Shown here piece by piece: positions 1 through 8,624 of a stretch of 8,624 nt of DNA. A program made the position numbers and the translations under genes. The DNA comes from Armatimonadota bacterium (GTDB lineage Bacteria; Armatimonadota; Zipacnadia; Zipacnadales; UBA11051). Under the pieces are notes generated by a model that was not told the origin of the DNA, ran no database searches, and saw only the letters and a list, made by a program, of their open reading frames with translations. The stretch spans positions 37,649 to 46,272 of the forward strand of contig DPJP01000105.1 in assembly GCA_003542955.1 (NCBI GenBank). Direction: 5' to 3'. The first letter of the stretch is position 1. Each line of letters opens with the position of its first letter.

Positions 1-351
1 GGGGTCGCAGTTGACGGCCTTCTCGAGCGCCAGCGTCGCGGCGGCAAAGCGACTCAGGTTGATCCAGAACTCGGCAAGGCAGAAGTGCGCCTCCGCATGC
101 CTGGGGTGCGTGCTGAGGGCCTTCTTGTAGGCCGAGTATGCCTTGCGCGGCATATTCGCCTCGAAGTAGGCGTCCCCCAGCGCAACGCTGGTGTCGGGGT
201 CGCTGTCGTCGAGTTGCGCCGCCCGCTCGTACTCGACGATGGCGTCATCTATTCGGCCGTTCTCCGCGAGCAGATCGCCGTGCAGGCGGTGTTCGACTGC
301 CTGTGGTCCATCCGGCCGACTGCGGCGGCGACTTCTCCTTCGGCGTGGCAT
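1..351 (-). CDS. TPR-repeat protein, N-terminal 117 residues (partial, runs off left edge)
   Basis: The frame is open from an ATG at 349-351 to the window edge. It encodes three consecutive tetratricopeptide repeats at about residues 18-51, 52-85 and 86-117. Each shows the helix-turn-helix spacing and small or aromatic consensus positions, for example GDLLAENGRIDDAIVEYERA, then LGDAYFEANMPRKAYSAYKK, then LAEFWINLSRFAAATLALEK. TPR arrays are protein-interaction scaffolds, so no reaction can be assigned. The first 12 residues are strikingly basic, with eight arginines at positions 3-12; there is no signal peptide or membrane segment. The start is well fixed: an in-frame TAG lies four codons upstream and no other ATG, GTG or TTG lies between. 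No strong ribosome-binding site is visible. The ATG is 14 bases after the dtd stop, so translational coupling within a pcrA-dtd-TPR operon is plausible. The C-terminal part, and any extra domains, lie outside the window. Confidence 0.8.
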   Translation of the reverse strand, partial: MPRRRRSRRRSRPDGPQAVEHRLHGDLLAENGRIDDAIVEYERAAQLDDSDPDTSVALGDAYFEANMPRKAYSAYKKALSTHPRHAEAHFCLAEFWINLSRFAAATLALEKAVNCDP

Positions 352-365
352 AAGTATCAGCTACT

Positions 366-809
366 TCACTGCGGGCTGTCTATGATCAGTGTGACGGGAC
401 CGTCATTGCTCAGGCTCACAAGCATGTGCGCTCCAAACTGCCCCTTCTCAACCGCGACGCCCGATTCCTGCACCATCGCCACGAAGCGGTCGAACAGGCC
501 GGTCGCGACCTCGGGAGCCGCCGCGCCCGAGAAGCCCGGGCGGCGCCCCTTCTGGCAGTCGGCATACAGCGTGAAATTGGGCACCAGCAGTATAGCGCCG
601 CCGACATCGCCGACAGAGAGGTTCATCTTCTCCTCGTCATCCTCGAAGACACGCAGGCCGACTATCTTGTTTGCCATCCATCGCAACTGCTCCTCGCCGT
701 CACCATCGGCAAAGCCCGCAAGCACGAGCAGGCCCGCATCGATGCGCCCGAGACACTCGCCGTCGACAACAACATCGGCGCGGCTGACTCTCTGGATGAC
801 TACACGCAT
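366..809 (-). CDS. dtd: D-aminoacyl-tRNA deacylase (DTD1 family), 147 aa
   Basis: This enzyme hydrolyses the ester bond of D-amino acids (and glycine mischarged on tRNA-Ala) from tRNA, a chirality proofreading step in the cytoplasm. The length is normal for DTD1. The family start MRVVIQRVSRA is intact. The catalytic-region motif reads PNFTLYAD at residues 77-84, followed by KGRRPGF at 87-93; the conserved Thr80 is present, but the usual SQ before FTL is PN. The Gly-cisPro motif that excludes L-amino acids is intact as NDGPVT at 135-140. The ATG at 807-809 has a GGAGAG ribosome-binding site at 816-821 with a six-base spacer, so the start is secure. It follows pcrA by 24 bases and precedes the TPR gene by 14 bases, indicating an operon. 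Identification is confident; the effect of the PN substitution is unknown. Confidence 0.97.
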   Translation of the reverse strand: MRVVIQRVSRADVVVDGECLGRIDAGLLVLAGFADGDGEEQLRWMANKIVGLRVFEDDEEKMNLSVGDVGGAILLVPNFTLYADCQKGRRPGFSGAAAPEVATGLFDRFVAMVQESGVAVEKGQFGAHMLVSLSNDGPVTLIIDSPQ

Positions 810-833
810 ACTGCACTCTCCGTGCCCGAGCGG

Positions 834-3218
<2,385 letters not shown>

Positions 3219-3279
3219 CAGTATGAATGTATGTGGGCTTCAGCCGGCTGCCCGAGTGGCGTCGCGCCCATCCTGGATG

Positions 3280-3295
3280 GCGCCGGGCCCGGCGC
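3280..3295. repeat. Perfect 16-bp palindrome upstream of pcrA
   Basis: The sequence GCGCCGGGCCCGGCGC equals its own reverse complement and lies about 60 bases upstream of the pcrA start codon. With no spacer it is more like a dimeric protein-binding site or cruciform than an RNA hairpin, although a small loop could open at the centre. Its function is unknown. Confidence 0.6.
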
Positions 3296-3419
3296 ACTGC
3301 TGTGGGCCCCCGATATGATCCTGGGTTGGTGCCGAAGACACCCTCGCGGCGTGGAGAATGGGCCGGGCGCCAGGACGCCTGCTCCTACCACGGAGCGCCG
3401 AAGCGGCGGTGTGGTGCGA

Positions 3420-3431
3420 GGCGCCGGCGCC
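3420..3431. repeat. Perfect 12-bp palindrome downstream of pyrG
   Basis: The sequence GGCGCCGGCGCC is self-complementary and lies about 40 bases downstream of the pyrG stop. It shares the GCGCCGG core with the longer palindrome at 3280-3295. It could be chance in GC-rich non-coding DNA. Confidence 0.5.
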
Positions 3432-3471
3432 CGCACCGGAGGCACACCGGGACCGGCCCCGCGCGCCGCGG

Positions 3472-5099
<1,628 letters not shown>

Positions 5100-5182
5100 A
5101 GTTGAGATCCGCCATGGCACGCTTTTGAGGGCGCCCTGTTCCCACATCCTGACGCTATTCTTGAGCAAACGGCGAGGACCTT

Positions 5183-6739
5183 CTACTCCCACTCAATTGT
5201 CCCGGGCGGTTTCGAGGTTATATCGTAAACCACACGGTTAACGCCCGGCACCTCGTTTACGATGCGGTTGGAGATCCGCGCCAGTACCTCATGCGGAATG
5301 CGCGCCCAGTCCGCCGTCATGAAGTCATCCGTCGTCACCGCCCGCAACACCACCGGGTGCGCGTAGCTGCGCTCGTCACCCATCACGCCCACCGAGCGAA
5401 TGCCGATGAAGGCGGCGAAGCTCTGCGCTATGCCCGATGACAGCCCCGCGCCGTCCAGCTCCTGCCGGAAGATCGCGTCGGCCTCCCGCAGCGTCGCGAG
5501 ACGCTCCGGCGTCACCTCACCCACGATGCGCACCGCGAGGCCGGGCCCCGGGAACGGCTGCCGCGAGCAGATCGTCTCCGGGAGACCCAACTGCCGGCCG
5601 ACTTCGCGGACCTCGTCCTTGAACAGCAGCCGCAGCGGCTCGATGTTCTCCTCATACTGCATGTCATCCGGCAGACCGCCGACGTTGTGGTGCGTCTTGA
5701 TCGTCGCGGTCTGATCGCCGCCGCTTTCGATCACGTCCGGGTAGAGCGTTCCGTGAGCGATGTAGCGGAAATGTCCAAGTTCGGCTGACTCCGCCTCGAA
5801 GGTGCGGATGAAGGTCTCCCCGATGATGCGACGCTTCTGCTCGGGGTCGGTGACCCCCGCGAGCTTTGAGATGAAGGTCTCGGACGCATCGATCGGGACG
5901 AAATGCGCCTCGCCCTCCCAGTTGCTGAAGAACTCGATGACCTCGCGCGCCTCATCCTTGCGCATCAGCCCGTGGTCGATGAACATGCACGTGAGCCTGT
6001 CGCCTACGGCGCGGTCCAGCAGCGCCGCGGTGACCATCGAGTCCACACCGCCGGACACGCCGCAGAGGATGCTGTCCTCACCGATCTTCTCACGCAACTC
6101 CGTGACCGCCTGGTCAATGAACGCCGCGGGCTCCCAGCTCCCCGAGCACCCGCACACATTATGGAGGAAGTTGCGCAGAATCTGTGTACCCGCCTGAGTG
6201 TGGCCGACCTCGGGGTGGAACTGCACGCCGTAGAGCTTCCGCTCCGGGTCGGCCATGGCCGCCACCGGGCTGTTGAGGCTCCTGGCGAGCACCTTGAACC
6301 CCGGGGGCACACCCATCACCTTATCGCCATGGCTCATCCAGGTCGAGGTTGGACTGGCGATCCCGGCGAACAGCATGCCCGGATCGACGATATCGATGGG
6401 GACGTGACCGTATTCGCGCTCCTGCTCGTCGCGACCGACCTCTCCGCCCAACACGTGAGCCATCAACTGCTGGCCGTAGCATATTCCCAGCACGGGAATG
6501 CCCGCCTCCAGGATGCGCCGATCGATCGTCGGCGCTCCGGGCGCGTAGACGCTGTTGGGGCCGCCGGAGAGGATTATGCCGGCAGGCCTTTCCGCTTCCA
6601 CCTGCTCAAACGACATTGTCGCCGGGCGGATCTCGGAGTAGACATGCTGCTCGCGGACCTTGCGCACAATCAACTGCACATACTGCGCGCCAAAGTCCAT
6701 CACCAACACGGTCTCAGGCCGGGGTCGCTGGGTGGTCAC
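5183..6739 (-). CDS. guaA: GMP synthase (glutamine-hydrolysing), 518 aa
   Basis: It converts XMP to GMP with ATP and glutamine in the cytoplasm. The N-terminal class I amidotransferase domain (about 10-195) shows [10 protein letters not shown], the SGGPNSVY segment, nucleophile Cys87 in GICYGQQ, and His175 and Glu177 in [11 protein letters not shown]. The ATP-pyrophosphatase domain has the PP-loop SGGVDS at 229-234. The segment [11 protein letters not shown] at 329-339 usually starts with Gln instead of His. The C-terminal dimerisation domain ends in the canonical KPPGTIEWE. Length is normal for bacteria and both domains are fused, unlike in most archaea. The start is GTG at 6737-6739, with AGAGGT at 6748-6753 and an eight-base spacer. 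It is divergent from hisH; a candidate promoter lies at 6844-6872 and a structured leader at 6789-6832. pyrG follows 94 bases downstream. Confidence 0.98.
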   Translation of the reverse strand: MTTQRPRPETVLVMDFGAQYVQLIVRKVREQHVYSEIRPATMSFEQVEAERPAGIILSGGPNSVYAPGAPTIDRRILEAGIPVLGICYGQQLMAHVLGGEVGRDEQEREYGHVPIDIVDPGMLFAGIASPTSTWMSHGDKVMGVPPGFKVLARSLNSPVAAMADPERKLYGVQFHPEVGHTQAGTQILRNFLHNVCGCSGSWEPAAFIDQAVTELREKIGEDSILCGVSGGVDSMVTAALLDRAVGDRLTCMFIDHGLMRKDEAREVIEFFSNWEGEAHFVPIDASETFISKLAGVTDPEQKRRIIGETFIRTFEAESAELGHFRYIAHGTLYPDVIESGGDQTATIKTHHNVGGLPDDMQYEENIEPLRLLFKDEVREVGRQLGLPETICSRQPFPGPGLAVRIVGEVTPERLATLREADAIFRQELDGAGLSSGIAQSFAAFIGIRSVGVMGDERSYAHPVVLRAVTTDDFMTADWARIPHEVLARISNRIVNEVPGVNRVVYDITSKPPGTIEWE

Positions 6740-6768
6740 TATACAGGACCTCTGTGCTGTGGTAAAAT
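6740..6768 (+). promoter_or_regulatory. Candidate sigma70 promoter for hisHF, extended -10 type
   Basis: On the plus strand TATACA (6740-6745, 4/6 match to TTGACA) is followed after exactly 17 bases by TAAAAT (6763-6768, 5/6 match to TATAAT). TGG directly before the -10 makes a full TGn extended -10 motif. Transcription would begin near 6775, giving hisH a leader of about 180 nt. The -35 abuts the first codon of guaA on the other strand. This is prediction from sequence match only. Confidence 0.45.
6748..6753 (-). promoter_or_regulatory. guaA ribosome-binding site
   Basis: AGAGGT on the minus strand lies eight bases before the GTG start of guaA, supporting the non-ATG start. Confidence 0.6.
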
Positions 6769-6788
6769 CTGCATGGCGAACCAGTTAA

Positions 6789-6832
6789 AGGCCCGCCCGC
6801 CGGCGATCAATCACCGGTTACATGGCGGACCT
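6789..6832 (-). promoter_or_regulatory. Two-tier stem-loop in the guaA leader
   Basis: In the minus-strand RNA, 6832-6824 (AGGUCCGCC) pairs with 6797-6789 (GGCGGGCCU) as a 9-bp outer stem with one G-U pair. A 6 x 2 nt internal loop separates it from an inner 6-bp stem, 6817-6812 (CCGGUG) with 6805-6800 (CGCCGG), also with one G-U, closed by a six-base loop. Both wobble pairs become C-A mismatches in the plus-strand RNA, so the fold belongs to the guaA transcript. It would start about five bases from the predicted 5' end. No T-run follows, so it is not an intrinsic terminator. Confidence 0.5.
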
Positions 6833-6843
6833 GCTGTAGCCCC

Positions 6844-6872
6844 ATGATACACGATATCCCGACTGCTGTCTA
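6844..6872 (-). promoter_or_regulatory. Candidate sigma70 promoter for guaA
   Basis: On the minus strand TAGACA (6867-6872, 5/6 match) and TATCAT (6844-6849, 5/6 match) are separated by exactly 17 bases. Transcription would begin near 6837, leaving a guaA leader of about 98 nt that contains the stem-loop at 6789-6832. This is the best-scoring promoter I could read upstream of the minus-strand genes. Confidence 0.5.
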
Positions 6873-6956
6873 ATGTCGCCACAGCCACCCGTGGCGGCTC
6901 TTGTGTGCGCCCTCACGGCTCCCCGCAGCAGCCGTCCGGAAGGGACGAACCGCCGC

Positions 6957-7565
6957 ATGATCACGATCATCGACTACGGAGAAGGCAACCTCGGCAGCGT
7001 GGAGAAGGCCCTGCTGCACGTCGGCGCGGACGCCATCATCAGCAGCTCGCCCGACGACCTGCGGCGCGCCGACGCCGTGATCCTGCCGGGCGTCGGGTCG
7101 TTCGATGACTGTATCAAGGGGCTTCGCAATCGCGGGCTCGAGGAGCCCATCAAGCAGGTCGTGGCCGAAGGCAAGCCGTTTCTGGGCATCTGCCTGGGGA
7201 TGCAGTTGCTCTTCGCAAGCTCCGAGGAGGGGACGCTGCCGGGCCTGAGCATACTCCCCGGCAAAGTCGTCAGGTTCAGGCACGAGCTGAAGATCCCCCA
7301 GATCGGCTGGAACCAGGTATCCAAGAAAGCACCGGCGCCGCACCTCGAGGGTGTGCCGGACGGCTCATGGGTCTACTTCGTCCACTCCTACTACGCCGAG
7401 CCCGAGGACGATGACATCATCGCCACCACCACCGACTACGGAATCGAGTTCTGCTCCGCGGTGTGGCGGGGCAACGTGTTCGCTACCCAGTACCACCCGG
7501 AGAAGTCGCAGGCCGTCGGCCTGCAGATACTCGACAACTTCCGCAAGATCGCGGAGGGGGCGTAG
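6957..7565 (+). CDS. hisH: Imidazole glycerol phosphate synthase, glutaminase subunit HisH, 202 aa
   Basis: HisH hydrolyses glutamine and channels ammonia to HisF, which makes imidazole glycerol phosphate and AICAR from PRFAR in histidine synthesis. The family start MITIIDYGEGNLGSVEKAL is plain at the ATG 6957-6959. The frame stays open 28 codons further upstream, but those residues do not resemble the family and are excluded. Class I amidotransferase residues are complete: PGVGSFDD at 44-51, nucleophile Cys79 in LGICLGMQ, and His180 and Glu182 in QYHPEKS. The HisF-contact segment KIPQIGWN at 112-119 and VHSYY at 143-147 are also intact. Length is typical. GGAAGGGA at 6938-6945 is a ribosome-binding site with a rather long 11-base spacer. 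hisF follows after 76 bases, so the pair is probably co-transcribed; hisA is not between them. Confidence 0.97.
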   Translation: MITIIDYGEGNLGSVEKALLHVGADAIISSSPDDLRRADAVILPGVGSFDDCIKGLRNRGLEEPIKQVVAEGKPFLGICLGMQLLFASSEEGTLPGLSILPGKVVRFRHELKIPQIGWNQVSKKAPAPHLEGVPDGSWVYFVHSYYAEPEDDDIIATTTDYGIEFCSAVWRGNVFATQYHPEKSQAVGLQILDNFRKIAEGA

Positions 7566-7603
7566 CACGCCGTCCCCGCCCGCGCAGTCAACACCGACGC
7601 CAC

Positions 7604-7621
7604 CGGGCCACGTCCGGCCCG
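7604..7621 (+). other. Short hairpin in the hisH-hisF spacer
   Basis: CGGGCC (7604-7609) and GGCCCG (7616-7621) form a perfect 6-bp stem with a six-base loop, 20 bases before the hisF start. There is no T-run. It might affect mRNA stability or hisF initiation, or be a chance product of GC-rich DNA. Confidence 0.35.
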
Positions 7622-7641
7622 TCTGAATGTGAGTGAATGCC

Positions 7642-8445
7642 ATGCTGGCAAAACGCATTATCCCATGTCTTGATGTCACCGGCGGACGCGTCGTCAAGGG
7701 CGTGCACTTCGTCGATCTCGTCGATGCCGGTGACCCGGTCGAGCAGGCAGCCAACTACGACGCCCAGGGCGCCGACGAGCTGACCTTCCTAGACATCACC
7801 GCTACCTCCGACGCCCGCGCAGTGCTGCTGGACATGATCCGGCGCGTCGCCGAGCAGGTCTTCATCCCCTTCACCGTCGGCGGCGGGATTCGCTCGACCG
7901 AGGACATCCGCGAGATCCTCCGCGCAGGCGCGGACAAGATATCCATCAACACCGCCGCGGTGCTCGACCGCGACCTGATCAGCCAGGGCTCCGAGCGCTT
8001 CGGCGCCCAGTGCATCGTCGTCGCCATCGACGCCCGGCGCGTGCGGCCCGAGGGTTCGCCAAAGCCCGACCTCGGGTATGCTCCCGATGCGCAGATCGAG
8101 TGGAAGGTCTACACCCACGGCGGGCGCACCGTTACCGATATCGATGCGCTCGAGTGGGCCAGGGAGGTCGAGCAGCGCGGCGCGGGTGAGCTGCTGGTCA
8201 CGAGCATGGACGCCGACGGCACCACCAGCGGCTATGACATCGAACTGCTGCGCCGCATATCCTCATCGGTGAGCATCCCGGTGATCGCCTCCGGCGGGGC
8301 GGGCCACTCCGGCCACATGTACGACGCTTTGACGCTGGGGCAGGCCGACGCCGTGCTGGCCGCGAGTATCTTCCACTTCGGCCAGACGACGGTGGGGGAG
8401 ATCAAGCAGCAGCTTGCGGATCGGGACATTCCCGTCAGGCTCTGA
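7642..8445 (+). CDS. hisF: Imidazole glycerol phosphate synthase, cyclase subunit HisF, 267 aa
   Basis: HisF is the TIM-barrel cyclase that uses ammonia from HisH to turn PRFAR into imidazole glycerol phosphate and AICAR. The start [12 protein letters not shown] at 7642-7644 places the two catalytic aspartates exactly at Asp11 and Asp130 (VVAIDARR), the numbering of characterised HisF proteins. The in-frame GTG at 7633 would add three residues and has no ribosome-binding site, whereas GAGTGA lies five bases before the ATG. Phosphate-binding segments TVGGGIR (78-84) and IASGGAG (215-221), and SMDADGT (188-194), are conserved. The protein is some 10-15 residues longer than the usual 251-257, because of an insertion at about 134-152 after Asp130. 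It ends 10 bases before a convergent gene, inside a hairpin at 8441-8460. Confidence 0.98.
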   Translation: MLAKRIIPCLDVTGGRVVKGVHFVDLVDAGDPVEQAANYDAQGADELTFLDITATSDARAVLLDMIRRVAEQVFIPFTVGGGIRSTEDIREILRAGADKISINTAAVLDRDLISQGSERFGAQCIVVAIDARRVRPEGSPKPDLGYAPDAQIEWKVYTHGGRTVTDIDALEWAREVEQRGAGELLVTSMDADGTTSGYDIELLRRISSSVSIPVIASGGAGHSGHMYDALTLGQADAVLAASIFHFGQTTVGEIKQQLADRDIPVRL

Positions 8446-8460
8446 GGGAGTAGCCTCAGA
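8441..8460. terminator. Shared hairpin at the convergent 3' ends of hisF and the right-edge gene
   Basis: TCTGAGG (8441-8447) and CCTCAGA (8454-8460) form a perfect 7-bp stem with a six-base loop. The hisF stop TGA (8443-8445) and the opposing stop TGA (8456-8458) both lie within the stem arms. The position suits a bidirectional 3' end, but there is no T-run on either strand, so it is not a standard intrinsic terminator. It may act as an RNA end-stabiliser or with Rho. Confidence 0.4.
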
Positions 8461-8624
8461 CGTCGGCGCGGCCCCGCTTGCGCAGGTACTGCTCATAGCC
8501 GCCGTCGAGCACGCTCTCCGCGTTGATGTACCACTGCCCCCGCACCCGCAGCAGCACGTAGTTCACGGGCACAGCCAGCAGTTCGCCCCCGGGGCCACGG
8601 TAGTACTGCGTCACCCGCAGCGTG
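8456..8624 (-). CDS. Unidentified protein, C-terminal 55 residues (partial, enters from right edge)
   Basis: A minus-strand frame is open from the right edge to a TGA at 8456-8458. The visible part has alternating hydrophobic strands, TLRVTQYY, then ELLAVPVNYVLLRV, then GQWYINAESV, followed by a basic tail EQYLRKRGRADV. The last strand, with a Gly-Gln-Trp turn and a terminal helix-like tail, resembles the end of NTF2-like or DUF4878-type folds, where a hydrophobic strand ends in a GxW turn before the final strand. This is fold-level resemblance only, and I cannot name a family. No signal peptide or start can be judged because the N-terminus is missing. It converges on hisF with 10 bases between stop codons, so it is not part of the his operon. 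Confidence 0.65.
   Translation of the reverse strand, partial: TLRVTQYYRGPGGELLAVPVNYVLLRVRGQWYINAESVLDGGYEQYLRKRGRADV

Larger units (their letters stand above)
3219..3471. other. 253-bp palindrome-rich gap between pyrG and pcrA
   Basis: No gene is supported here. The gap holds several perfect inverted repeats: 3241-3250 (CAGCCGGCTG), 3280-3295 (16 bp), 3420-3431 (GGCGCCGGCGCC), and short hairpins at 3381-3396 (GCTCC/GGAGC), 3396-3408 (CGCCG/CGGCG) and 3459-3471 (CCGCG/CGCGG). The last lies directly after the pyrG stop but has no T-run. I see no convincing sigma70 promoter for pcrA. High GC content makes some palindromes expected, but the 16-bp one is long. Confidence 0.6.

Noticed and set aside
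3241..3340. tRNA-like gene (D-arm-like GCCCGAGTGGC near 3250)
   Set aside because: No T-arm with a GTTCGA-type loop, acceptor stem or anticodon arm could be placed at proper distances.
3459..3471. Intrinsic terminator directly after pyrG
   Set aside because: The CCGCG/CGCGG hairpin has no following T-run on the minus strand, so it does not meet the definition.
6740..6840. Purine (guanine) riboswitch ahead of guaA
   Set aside because: The leader lacks the three-way-junction core and the conserved loop-loop residues; only a simple two-tier hairpin is present.
5903..6847. A 314-codon plus-strand open frame opposite guaA
   Set aside because: It is antisense to guaA, runs into the divergent regulatory region, and shows no family features.
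6846..6874. A second plus-strand promoter GATACA-17-TCTAAT overlapping the guaA promoter
   Set aside because: The -10 is good (5/6) but the -35 matches only 3/6 and there is no spaced TGn; the upstream extended -10 candidate is better. It remains a possible alternative hisH start site.
6873..6956. A 28-codon N-terminal extension of hisH
   Set aside because: The frame is open, but its residues do not resemble HisH, whose family N-terminus starts at the ATG 6957. The stretch also contains candidate promoter bases.

Overview
This is GC-rich bacterial chromosomal DNA carrying almost entirely housekeeping genes. The bacterial assignment rests on a PcrA/UvrD-type helicase with a C-terminal Tudor-like domain, a fused two-domain GMP synthase, a DTD1-type deacylase and Shine-Dalgarno-like sites. 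The phylum cannot be settled from the window; an environmental, high-GC lineage of Armatimonadota or Planctomycetota type is only a guess. I see no phage, insertion sequence, CRISPR, rRNA or tRNA signal and no obvious defence system.

Layout: positions 1-6739 read on the minus strand in the order guaA (GMP synthase), pyrG (CTP synthase), pcrA (helicase), dtd (D-aminoacyl-tRNA deacylase), then the start of a TPR-repeat gene that runs off the left edge. pcrA, dtd and the TPR gene are separated by only 24 and 14 bases and probably form one operon. guaA and pyrG are 94 bases apart; pyrG and pcrA are 253 bases apart, and that gap is unusually rich in perfect palindromes. Positions 6957-8445 read on the plus strand: hisH and hisF, the two subunits of imidazole glycerol phosphate synthase. 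A minus-strand gene enters from the right edge and ends 10 bases after hisF, so the two genes converge on a hairpin that contains both stop codons.

The 217-base divergent region between guaA and hisH is the most interesting non-coding part. It holds a good candidate promoter for each direction, placed so that the two 5' leaders would overlap by about 60 nt, and a two-tier stem-loop whose non-Watson-Crick pairs are G-U only in the guaA transcript.

Functionally, three class I (Cys-His-Glu) glutamine amidotransferase enzymes lie close together: PyrG, GuaA and HisH. HisHF releases AICAR, which re-enters purine synthesis upstream of GuaA, so the divergent pair joins histidine and guanine nucleotide synthesis. 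I found no convincing new protein system. The findings are regulatory or structural hypotheses plus a few sequence oddities in otherwise standard proteins.
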